Assembly (NCBI RefSeq): GCF_901709675.1
Contig: NC_051102.1
Coordinates: 1,270,912 to 1,334,911, forward strand
Reading direction: 5' to 3'
Origin: Syngnathus acus
Taxonomy: Eukaryota; Chordata; Actinopteri; Syngnathiformes; Syngnathidae
DNA: 64,000 bases
The notes beneath the pieces were generated by a model. It did no database searches. It worked only from the letters and a program-made list of their open reading frames with translations, and was not told where the DNA came from. The position numbers were made by a program, and so were the translations under genes. Shown one piece after another: positions 54,260-64,000 of this stretch (position 1 is its first letter; each line of letters opens with the position of its first letter).

Positions 54260-57200
54260 TGTGCAGAAACAAAATGCAAGAGAATGAATCTGCGCTGTGA
54301 AGAATCAGAAAGGAGAAAGTGCTTGAGCTTTTGGACATTCACAAAACCTCAATCATCATTGGAAAATCATTGCAAATCTGCTGAGGCAGAGGGGCACAGA
54401 TTGGGGAACAAACCCCCCATTGAAAAGGAGACAAAGACTGGCCTTCAAAGACACACTAACACACAGGCAGCCGGGTGGAAGGGAGCTGGAGCTAAGACGG
54501 GCTGGGGTGGGCGCTCCCACCCATCCACACACACACATGCCTGAATACTTCCCACTCCTCCTGTCCAACCTTTGTCTGCATTTATTGCTCCTTGTGTGTG
54601 TCTGTGTGTGTGTGTGTGAGTGAGACTGACTTTGCCATTGTGACTGAATGCACCATTAGTGATTCATTTGTGTGTAGTTAACCATTGTAAAGGCAAGGCA
54701 ACATTTGATTTGTACCAAGCCAAAACCCGAGCATATGGCTCCTCTTTCTCTACCCATCTTCCGCCCCTCAGTCCTCCTCTTGTGTCTCCCATTCAACCCC
54801 AAGATTGTTGTCTTTCTTCACCCTCAGAGCAGCTTTCTAGTCAGAGCATTATTTTGCAACATGTTTGGGTATCTGTGTAGAATTGCGAGCATACGTACAG
54901 TACATGTGTGTGTGTGTGTGTTGGAGGTCGATGGGGACAGTCGGCTTTAGCTGTCAGCTACAATCAGACCTCACGTGTGCCTGTAATGTTGTGTATTGTC
55001 CGGACACATCACTGGGGGAGCTTCTGAGACATCCATTAAAGTTCAAAGCAATTTATCACTATCCAACTCTCCATCCCTGCCTCCCATTTCGCCCCTCCCT
55101 CCTCCTTCTCCCCACACTGCCACAATCTCATCCTTCTCCTCGCCTCATTCCACCCTCACTCCTCTGTCTCCATCCATCACTTGAGCTTTCCAGTGTTTTG
55201 CCATAACTTGAATTATAATTTGAGTAGGATTCGTTGCGATGACCCAAGCAAACATTGTGACGCAGAAAAGGAGGTGAAGATCATCATACAACATTAGGTG
55301 GTTTGATTGATGGTCATGTTTTTTCTTAGGGCAGCAAATAAAATACAGATGATTCAAAAATAATAATAATAAATAAATAAATAGATAAATATAAAATAAA
55401 AAATACATGCAAAACAATTATGATTTAATAAAAAAAAATCTGCAACAAATAAAATAAAGATGATTATAATAGAAAATACATATATGTAAAATATAAAAAA
55501 AAAAAGATTTAATAATATAAATTACATTACATCACCAGGTCCAATATTTATGTGTCCGACATGGTGAAAGTTTTGTAACTATCATTACTGTATGATGACA
55601 TTTCCAAAACTGCACTGACCACATCAGCAAAACATCATAAAGGGCAAAGTAAAATGTTTCAAAAGGGGAGAAAGCAATGCAAAGGAAAACGAAAAGACTA
55701 ATCTCCTTTATGGAAATCTTCTTAGATTTTTCATTTGGATACAACAAAGCAAAAATACAAAACTCTCGTGCAGTGCCACCATGGAATGCTTTGTTCAAAG
55801 CAACATATGAACCGCCGAGAGTGACAAAAGAACCTGAGAATGGCCCTAATCTAAAATGTCCCTTCAGGCACCATCCTATCAAGTTCGGCTCTTTTTAGCA
55901 GCCGACAAATCACAATTGCATTCTGCTCAAAGACAGAGAAAGAAAAAGGTCCCTGTGTCTTTACAGCTTGGAGTCATGAAAAGCTAGAACAAAAAAAACA
56001 AAACAATGTACGCTAAGAAAAAACACTAATATTTTAGCGATACACATATTTTAGATGCTACACGATGATAACTGGAGACAGACGGGTAAAATATTAAAGT
56101 CAACCTTAAAAAATGACAGCTCTCAAAACACACGTTCAACATGCACACAAGGTTGCATTCAGCCTTGTTTTTAATCAGTGAGATTTTGCAAATGGCCTCA
56201 GGCTTCTCCCTGGGATTAATTAGCGATGTGGCTCCACCATAGGAAATAAACACACATACACCAGCATCAGTGCGGCATCAGCAACGCAAAAAAAAAAAAG
56301 AAAGAAAGTGAGTGGATTTTCAACTGTGATGGAAAAAGTTTTCACGTAAAAGGAAAATAACACTGCGACTTGATCTCTGTCCTCGCTCTCTGGCCTTTAC
56401 ACAATGTTACTGAGTTTCCACTTTCTTTTTCCCTCGATCTGTCTTTGTGTGTTTCTCTCTTTCGCTCACACATACACACACAGGCGGCGTAATGTGTTGA
56501 CAGCCTGTGCGCAAGTGAGAGCAGAAGGATGACGGCCTAAGAGAATACCTCAGGCTTTTGCACACTGCACCTTAATGTGCACACACGCACACAGTGGCAC
56601 GCGCACACACCTACACACATTCTGGCTGTGTAAACCAGAGAGATTAGCAGCTCATTACCATACCACAGGGGGGCTGTACACGAGGGTTGACGTGGTTCTG
56701 TCTGTCTGTGTGTGTTTTTCCTGTGTCTGTTGGTGTGTGCGTGTTGCCTACATGTGTCGTACCTCCGAGCATTGTGAGCATGTGTCCTAACGACAACTGT
56801 TGGGTTATTTGTCAGTTTGGGCCACAATGTCTCTAATCAGGGGGACAGCAAAGCAGCGAGCTCAGAGAATGACTGAATATGTTTTAATCACGTAGACAAT
56901 GATCAGATTAAACTGATTCTCCCCCTCGTTAAAGCTGTAACAGCGAATTTGTGGCAAGAAGAGCGGCAACACCTGGACAGATGGAGAGATGATCCAGATT
57001 TGCTGTTTGGATTTAGGGCGTGATGTTTTTTTAATTTTTGTATTTGAATTAGAAAAGAGACAGTTTTCTTTTGTTTTAGTAGCGCAGATTGACTGCAGCA
57101 AGGGTGTCCAAAATTCGGCTGGGGGGCATTTGCGGCCTGCTGCATGTTTTTTAGTGGCCAGATTTCCCAACCTCAGAAGTGTGGAATTTTTGTGAAGTTA

Positions 57201-58350
57201 GTTTTGCCTGGGCATACTGTATATACGAAAACATGACATCATAAACAGCCATACTTGCTTTTTGATTTACTGCAGCCCCTTTTAATGTTGCTCTTGGCAG
57301 GCTCCCTGAATAGTTTTCTTTTCTTCACTTTTGGATGGACATGCCGTGCTTGGTAATGTCACATTTGCGCCATATTTTCTTCGCTCTAGATGATGAGTGT
57401 CTTTAACACTGAGTAAAAGTGAGCTCAATCAGTGTCTGGGATTGGGATGAATTGTGGTCAAATTGAAAGCTTCCACTGTATTTGATTTTGCATAATGCTA
57501 CTCAGCAAACAATCATGGCTACCTTTTCTTGATTGAAAATGCATTCACTTATCCATCAAGGCATGCCCCTAATAATCATCATGTTTGTTGTACATACTGC
57601 AGAGAATATTGTAATTATTCCTGAAAATACCGCCCTCTCCCTCTAAGTCATTACAACATTCATTTGTATATTAGAAATAATTTTCCGTCTCACAGGTTTA
57701 AGTGCAAGCTGGTGGATTCACAATGACTCTTTTTATTAGCATTTGTGTGGCGGATGCTTCAGGTTTGCACACAATGCTGACCAAACTCATTTTGGTGTTA
57801 CAAATCATGCTCCTGGCTGCACCTGCTGAAGTAGGATTTAAAGAAAATGTACACTCGCATCAATGAATGTGTCTGGGGGGAAATGTTAAACTTAGTCAAG
57901 TAGCTGACTCAGGGAAACGATATGCGAATACTTTGCATGCATTTGCAGAATGAAGAGAAGCAGAAAATGGCAAAGTTGAATGCTCTAAACTTGAAGTAAA
58001 TAATAACAGTGGCTTTCTTCCGCGAATGCTCCCTATCCTTGGCATTTGTGTTGAATCACAAAGATTAGCAATTTAACCATTTTAAAAAGCAGAATACTGT
58101 CAGTGAACAAAGAAATGCCTCAGCAAAAATGACCTTGTACAGTGAAAAGTCAAATCTCATCTGCGGTTCTATTGCAAACTTGAGCTTCTTCTTCTTCCAC
58201 TAGTCAATAGCCCATAGGAAGAAATAAGCAGTGGAAAATCCTGTTGCCAAGGTCAAGAGAGAATGCTTGATGCAATTGCTTTGTCAACTGAAGTCTTCAT
58301 CACCTCAGACATCCTTTATGGTGCATTGTATAGGCAAAAAGTAATGGGGC
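54260..58350. other. gene-free stretch with scattered simple repeats
   Basis: No coding or RNA gene recognised. Holds short CA/GT tracts (54530-54620, 54905-54920, 56460-56480, 56575-56615), AT-rich patches (55355-55520), and around 57104-57170 a possible eroded hAT piece with GGGTGTCC and GGCATTTGCGGCC motifs. Confidence 0.5.
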
Positions 58351-58362
58351 AACAGTCAAGAG

Positions 58363-58563
58363 CAGGGGTCTCAAACTCCAGTCCTCGGGGGCCGCATTCC
58401 TACATGTTTTCCAAGTTTCCCTCGTTAAACACACCTGATTCAATTATCAGGCTCCTGCGGAACGTGAGGATGAACTGATCATTTGAATCAGGTGTGTTTA
58501 ACGAGGGAAACATGGAAAACATGTAGGAATGCGGCCCCCGAGGACTGGAGTTTGAGACCCCTG
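58363..58563. mobile_element. short hAT MITE made almost entirely of long inverted repeats
   Basis: Begins CAGGGGTCTCAAACTCC and ends with its reverse complement. The inverted arms are about 80 bases and nearly perfect, with a small centre. A perfect 8-bp duplication GTCAAGAG flanks it (58355-58362 and 58564-58571). Confidence 0.92.
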
Positions 58564-59036
58564 GTCAAGAGCAATAGCAAAACATTTGGCATGGAGTCTC
58601 ACTCAGTGATTGTAGGCGTGGATATTACTGCCTGTCTCCAAATGTATAGGAACAGTCTTTTATTTTTGTTGTAAACTAAAAACATTTGGTTTGATGAAGA
58701 GAGCTTTAGGTTTTATTTATAGCTTAGACCTTGGAACCCTTGTTTTCTTTGGGGTTTTTTTGCATGTGAGCAAAAGTATTGGACCACTTGTGATTTGTAG
58801 CCTAGCAATTATGATGCTGATTATTAACTGTAGCGCTGGATGTCTATGCTAGCTAGCTCTTTTTCCCAATTTTGGTTTTGCTTGTGCAAGACTACATTTT
58901 GCACTGTCCTGATCGAGAAATAAAACACAGATTTACTGAACAGGCATCGGATGGGAAAGAAAGAAACAACAAACGTAACTGCGACAACAGAAACATTTGG
59001 AGACACTTTTCATTGATGATGGCAGAAGCAAAATGA

Positions 59037-59114
<78 letters not shown>
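59037..59114. repeat. (AGTT)n microsatellite, left of the LINE
   Basis: About nineteen tandem AGTT units, adjoining the 3' end of the minus-strand LINE. Confidence 0.95.
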
Positions 59115-59115
<1 letters not shown>

Positions 59116-60719
59116 CAAGTCAAGTTTATTTGTATAGCCCTAAATCACAAGCAGTCTCAAAGGGCTTCACATAAACAAAAAATTGACAATTATTCTCAAA
59201 GCATCCCCTGATCTTAAGCTCCCAAAAGGGCAAGGAAAAACTCTAAAAACCCCTACCAGGGGAAAATGAGAAACCTTGAGAAGGGACCACAGATGGAAGG
59301 ATCCCCCTTTCAGGATCACCAGGCTGCAATGGATGCAGAGAGGGCACATAAAGTACATAATATAAAAATCAATGAAAAAGTGGATGCCCAAGTCAAAGCG
59401 AAGAGCTGCCGGCGGTGTCCTCGATTGTCCTGGCAGTGTCATTGAGGAGGGTAAGCTGCAGTTCCCTCATCCTGAATTGGTCCACGAGAATCCAGATAGC
59501 CGCTGTCAGCTTGGGTGCAACCTAACCACCTCCCCAGCCGGGCAGGGGTGGGGGAGGGGGGATGGGGAGAGGGAGCGAAAACAAACTCCAGCCGAATCGG
59601 CCACTACAGGTTAATTAAAGGCCATATCATAGAAATGTGTCTTTAAACATGTCTTAAATGTTTCTAGTGAGGTAGCAGTTCTAATATCCATTGGTAGGGC
59701 ATTCCAAAGCTCTGGAGCCCGAATAGAAAATGCTCTAGACCCTGCAGACATTTTCTTGGCCCTCGGTGTCACTAAAAGACTAGCGTTTTGCAAACGAAGG
59801 TTACGAGACGGAACATAAGGAACAACTAGGTCGACGAGATATGCAGTGATTTATAGGTTAATAGAAGAACCTTGAAGTCACATCTTAAATGGACCGGGAG
59901 CCAATGTAAGTTGGCTAATATTGGGGTAATGTGATCAAATTTTCTTGTCCGTGAGAGCAGCCTTGCAGCAGCATTTTGTACTAACTGTAGACTTTTGATG
60001 CTGGACTTAGGAAGACCAGAGAATAATGCATTACAGTAGTCCAGGCGCGACGTGATGAACGCATGTATAATAGTTTCCGCATCACCGGTCGAGAGGATCG
60101 GACGAATCTTAGCAATATTACGAAGGTGAAAAAATGCAATTCTGGTTATATTCTTAATGTGCTTTTGAAAGGAGAGCGTTTGGTCAAATATTACCCCGAG
60201 ATTAGTTACAGTATCGCTCTGAGTGATATATAGATAACTATAACAGTTATCTATAGTTATAGTGGTTTCTTTAAATAAGTGATGATAACGAGTTGGACCA
60301 ATTATCAACATCTCAGTTTTATCTGGGTTAAGACGAAGGAAGTTGAGAGACATCCATTGCTTGATCTCCGCAAGGCACGCCTCAAGATTACAACAGTCCC
60401 GCGGATCTCTCGATAACGGCATATATAATTGGGTGTCATCCGCGTAACATTGAAAACTAATATTATATTTACGTATTATGTCCCCAAGCGGAATCATATA
60501 AATATTAAATAAAATTGGTCCGAGTACCGATCCCTGTGGGACACCACACGTAACAATATAGAGCTCAGAGGACGTATTGCCATGGACCACTCGGTGCGTC
60601 CTGTCTGATAGATAGGAATAGAACCAGCCTAGTCCTGACCCTGAAATACCAACACAACTTTTGAGACGCTCTAATAAAATATCGAAGTCTACAGTGTCAA
60701 AGGCAGCACTAACATCGAG
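59115..60719 (-). mobile_element. 5'-truncated L2/CR1-type LINE
   Basis: Read on the minus strand it starts within the reverse transcriptase (DVSAAFDTVD) and ends with a 3' UTR that finishes ATAAACTTGACTTG at the (AGTT)n array. The whole element lies between two arrays of the same AGTT tetranucleotide. Confidence 0.88.
59611..60718 (-). pseudogene. LINE reverse transcriptase, partial with a frameshift
   Basis: RNA-directed DNA polymerase fragment of an L2/CR1-type retrotransposon. The frame is open from about 60718 to 59826 and shows, in order, AAFDTVD, GVPQGSVLGPILFNIYM, the catalytic YADDTQLY, LNPDKTEMLIIG, NLGVIFD, then AFFHLRNI, SRLDYCNALFSGLP, LVQNAAARLL and DHITPILANLHWLPV. A stop at 59826-59828 and a shift of frame follow, after which the C-terminal SRAFSIRAPELWNALP segment continues at 59793-59611. 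The endonuclease and the RT N-terminus are absent, so it cannot be autonomous. Confidence 0.9.
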
Positions 60720-60724
60720 TAGTG

Positions 60725-60788
<64 letters not shown>
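60720..60788. repeat. (AGTT)n microsatellite, right of the LINE
   Basis: About seventeen units of the same tetranucleotide and strand as the array at 59037-59114. Confidence 0.95.
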
Positions 60789-60809
60789 GACTTTGAGTGG
60801 TCCCTTAAT

Positions 60810-61138
60810 TGTCACGGATCGGAATGGAGCAGGGCGACCAAATACAGCTTGGACCAGGGTTTATTGAAGGGAAAAGGGAGTTGGAATGGAGAATGAAGGG
60901 GAACAGAAATTAACAGAAACAAAGAGAGAGACTGGCGACAAGAGAGGAGAAACAAGAATAATCCGACAGGGAGTGACACGCAGACAGGATTTAAATATGA
61001 GACATGCAACGAGAGGCAGGTGAGGGTGATTACACTGATCATGGGCACAAAAGAGGGGAGGGGCGAGCACACAGACACGCAAACAGAAACTATGCCAAAA
61101 TGTACACACAATGGAATGACCGGGGACGAGTCGTGACA
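60810..61138 (-). mobile_element. solo LTR with 5-bp target duplication
   Basis: Read on the minus strand it starts TGTCACGACTCG and ends CCGTGACA, the TG...CA form of a long terminal repeat. An AATAAA lies about 65 bases before its 3' end and a TTTAAAT-type TATA candidate is in the middle. The 5-bp direct duplication TTAAT flanks it (60805-60809 and 61139-61143). No internal retroelement sequence adjoins it, so it is a solo LTR. Confidence 0.85.
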
Positions 61139-61963
61139 TTAATAATAAATAATTAGGTCCTTTTTTGAGTTTGGTGCGTGTTATTTGAAAAAGAGCTGTA
61201 GTGGAAATTTACCAGAAGAGACTGCAGGATGTAATAGGTGAATAATGTATTTGTCTTCAAACTGTGTGAAGTAGAATGTGACCCATTATCCAAGGTTATT
61301 CCTCTATGCCATAATTGTCAACAAATTTTTATGTGATCTTGAGTCTTTTATAAGTGCCCCCGCTGGCATTCTGCTAATCACAAGACTTTGCATTTGTTGC
61401 ACACCCTGCAAGCTGTTTGACACAACCGCTCCTCTTTCATGCATAAAATGAAAATTTTACTTCTGGGTTTATTACGTGATTGCCACAACAATCTCTCTTT
61501 TAAAGAGAATATAATAAACCTTCAATAATGGGTTGGGAACTGATTTAATAATTCTAACATTTTCTTGTGCATTAGGAAGACATAAGAGGCAGAGGACAAC
61601 AGCTTGCTTCACTGGCAACTGGAGGGAAACAACGCTGTTGACAGCAACAGACACATCCAGGAGCACAACTGTTTGAAAGCTGACAATCAGTGACTTTCTA
61701 CTTTTCAGAGGAAAATGGAACCCAAGCACGGAGCTCTATTCAGACTTATAAAACCAAATGCCGTGTGTGTTCATGCAGTGTGTGTGCGTTTGTGTGTCTC
61801 ACTCCAAGACACATGCTCGCGGCATACCTCTTCACAATCAGAAATCAGTGGATGGATGCAGAGAGAAAAGAGAATTCATTAAACTCAGCCACCCACGCTG
61901 GGCGGCACAAGAGACGGGGGGTAGAGCGAAGGAAGGCGGGGAAGATGATGAGGAGGAGGTGGA

Positions 61964-61991
61964 TGGTGATGGTGATGATGATGACGATGAC

Positions 61992-62037
<46 letters not shown>
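61964..62037. repeat. (GAT)n microsatellite
   Basis: GAT repeat with early GGT/GAC interruptions, giving artefactual poly-D, poly-M and poly-S frames. Confidence 0.95.
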
Positions 62038-62038
<1 letters not shown>

Positions 62039-62364
62039 GAGAAAGGGCAAAGCCAGCCAGGAAAGTGTGTTAGAGAGAGGAAAATGAGGGAAAGGGAGAA
62101 GTCTAAATGTTAGTTATAATGCATTACAGAGCAGGCGTGGAAGAAGGTGTGTGTGGAAGTCCAATGACGGTAGTTGAGGTCATCAAAATAGCATGACAAC
62201 TTTTTGACCAATCATGGCTTACCTCACAGAGAATGTCACATTATTGCCTATTTAGTTTTCTGAAGAAAGCCATATCTGTGTGAAACCTTGCAAATGTTTA
62301 TTCTTCTCATATACATAGACATTTTGGTTGACATTTTAGCATGGAAGTTGACACACAAGGTTTG

Positions 62365-62434
62365 CTTCCACGGGCCACATAAAATGACGTGACGGGCCGG
62401 ATCTGACCCTTGGGCCTTGAGTTTGACACCTGTG
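62365..62434. mobile_element. terminal fragment of the 9021-9690 hAT family
   Basis: Reads CCACATAAAATGACG, GGGCCGGATCTG and GGGCCTTGAGTTTGACACCTG, matching the right end of the element at 9021-9690. The rest of the element is missing. Confidence 0.7.
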
Positions 62435-62579
62435 CTCCAATGGTACTCTAACACTAATATGACATTGGAGTATGTTGACTTGTAGAATGGGTCGTTTGAA
62501 AGCAGCCGTTCAATCTATTCCTATTTGCAAATATGGTCAGTGTGGCTTTGACCTGAAAGCGACCTCAGTTGTTTCATCC

Positions 62580-62780
62580 TCATCCCGGACCTAATCCACG
62601 CAGCGCTAATCTGGTTAACTGGAGCTGTTTGCGAAATGAACAAAAGCCTAATCTAATTCGCATTTAGCACTAATTAAGAGATTATTGACCTCATCCAATT
62701 ATCATCACCATCAAGCTTCATCAAAAGGCAAACAGCAAATTCATGAATTGAACTTTATCACCAGCCTCATTAGAGTCATT
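62580..62780. promoter_or_regulatory. candidate conserved regulatory element (homeodomain-core rich)
   Basis: A 200-base unique, non-repetitive block with many TAAT/ATTA cores (CTAATCTAATTCG, CACTAATTAAGAG, CCAATTATCATC). It resembles the style of vertebrate developmental enhancers in gene-poor DNA around protocadherin genes. Function is inferred from composition only. Confidence 0.3.
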
Positions 62781-63008
62781 ATGTGTGAACTCGGATAAAA
62801 TACACAGACACACACACACATGTGCGCACTCACACACATACGCTCCACCTAAAGCGTTTTACTGTCCAGAATGTCAGCAGTCATCTTCCAACACCATGGC
62901 CTGTCACAGAATGAGAGAATGTCAGAATGCATCTGAAGTGTGTGTACGTGCATGCGCGTGTGTGTTAGAAAAAAGTGATTGGTAGGCTGTATATATATTG
63001 CATGTATT

Positions 63009-63267
<259 letters not shown>

Positions 63268-63369
63268 AACAGAAGCTGAGGGATGGAGGAGCTGGAACAG
63301 GGAGGGCTTGTCCTTGAAGGAGGACAGAGGTGTTCAGCTGGATCTAATGTGATGGAGGAAACAACTGGA

Positions 63370-63370
63370 G

Positions 63371-63402
<32 letters not shown>

Positions 63403-64000
63403 CACACACACACACACGCTGCATTGCTTCTCAGATTTAAAAAAAAAAAAAGAACATTTAATCCATCTGACTAAATGTGTTTGTCCCGTTGCAGCCTCCA
63501 CAGAGCAGCCTTTTTCTACTCGTGGCATTGGACAGCAATAGCCTGGCCCCGTCCCAATTGGTCTCTGCAAAGGTCCTCGGCATCATCATCATTATCATCA
63601 CTAGCAGCGCCTCTCGATGCACCAGCACATGATCAAAGGCAAGCGTCTCAATCTTCTTCCCTCAGCACAGAGCCGTTGTGGCATCTTGGTCCTGCCATAA
63701 TCCTCTCATTGATCTATTTCACAGAGTTCAGTGCGTCAGGCCTTCTGGGTTGAGGGTTAAAGATGCCGAGGAATGCCTGCCAGAGTTTGCTGCACTGAGT
63801 GCCAGAGCTTGTTAAGGCCCGAGTGAGCTGTGTGTTGTCCTTTCCGCAAATTGTTTTCAAGGTGCTTTGCTTCTGAATTGATTTCATCCATTTATTCTTG
63901 CATTCTTGCATTGTTTTATTCTTTTGGAAGCGCATTCATTGCTTTTGTGTATACTCTCAGTAGAAGCAATTAAAATTTATTTCCAATGCAATATCTCTGC
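63370..64000. other. window end, no gene recognised
   Basis: A (CA)n tract at 63371-63417, a poly-A at 63440-63450 and a short (ATC)n at 63580-63600. No coding or RNA gene seen. Confidence 0.5.

Overview
This is eukaryotic DNA from a teleost fish, probably a percomorph. The genes are split by GT-AG introns, their proteins read like vertebrate orthologues, and the repeats (Tc1, hAT MITEs, L2-type LINEs, a tRNA-derived SINE, very long CA/GT tracts) are typical of fish. The species cannot be named from the sequence alone.

Four protein-coding genes can be fully assembled, exon by exon, with matching splice phases. They are an ELF1/2/4-type ETS transcription factor (+, 1312-7245, 408 aa), sugt1 (+, 12549-24074, 334 aa, 13 coding exons), cnmd/lect1 chondromodulin (-, 26256-31155, 314 aa, 7 coding exons) and the protocadherin pcdh8 (-, 35520-38874, 1005 aa, 3 coding exons). 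sugt1 and cnmd converge tail to tail, and cnmd and pcdh8 are co-oriented. SUGT1, CNMD and PCDH8 are neighbours in human 13q14.3 and ELF1 lies in 13q14.1, so the block is a recognisable vertebrate synteny group. This supports calling the ETS gene elf1. The genes do not form a pathway: they cover transcription control, SGT1/HSP90 co-chaperoning, cartilage/anti-angiogenic matrix biology and cell adhesion.

Between and inside the genes lies a dense mobile-element record. At 8.1-12.2 kb there are three hAT-type elements. One hAT sits inside another (each with 8-bp target duplications), and an intact 339-aa Tc1 transposase gene with near-identical ~212-bp terminal repeats sits inside a third. Introns of sugt1 hold two MITEs. 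cnmd intron 5 holds a tRNA-derived SINE. The 31.8-35.1 kb interval is a pile of LINE pieces and a dispersed repeat that ends next to the pcdh8 3' UTR.

From about 39 kb to the window end, upstream of pcdh8, I see no supported host gene. This stretch has a decayed hAT transposase, a perfect 29-bp hairpin, a short interstitial telomere array, several microsatellites, an L2-type LINE bracketed by identical (AGTT)n arrays, a solo LTR, a long-TIR MITE, and a few AT-core (TAAT/ATTA) clusters that could be conserved regulatory DNA. I found no convincing new multi-gene system. The most unusual items are the nested transposons, the hairpin, the telomere-like array and a few gene-level oddities.
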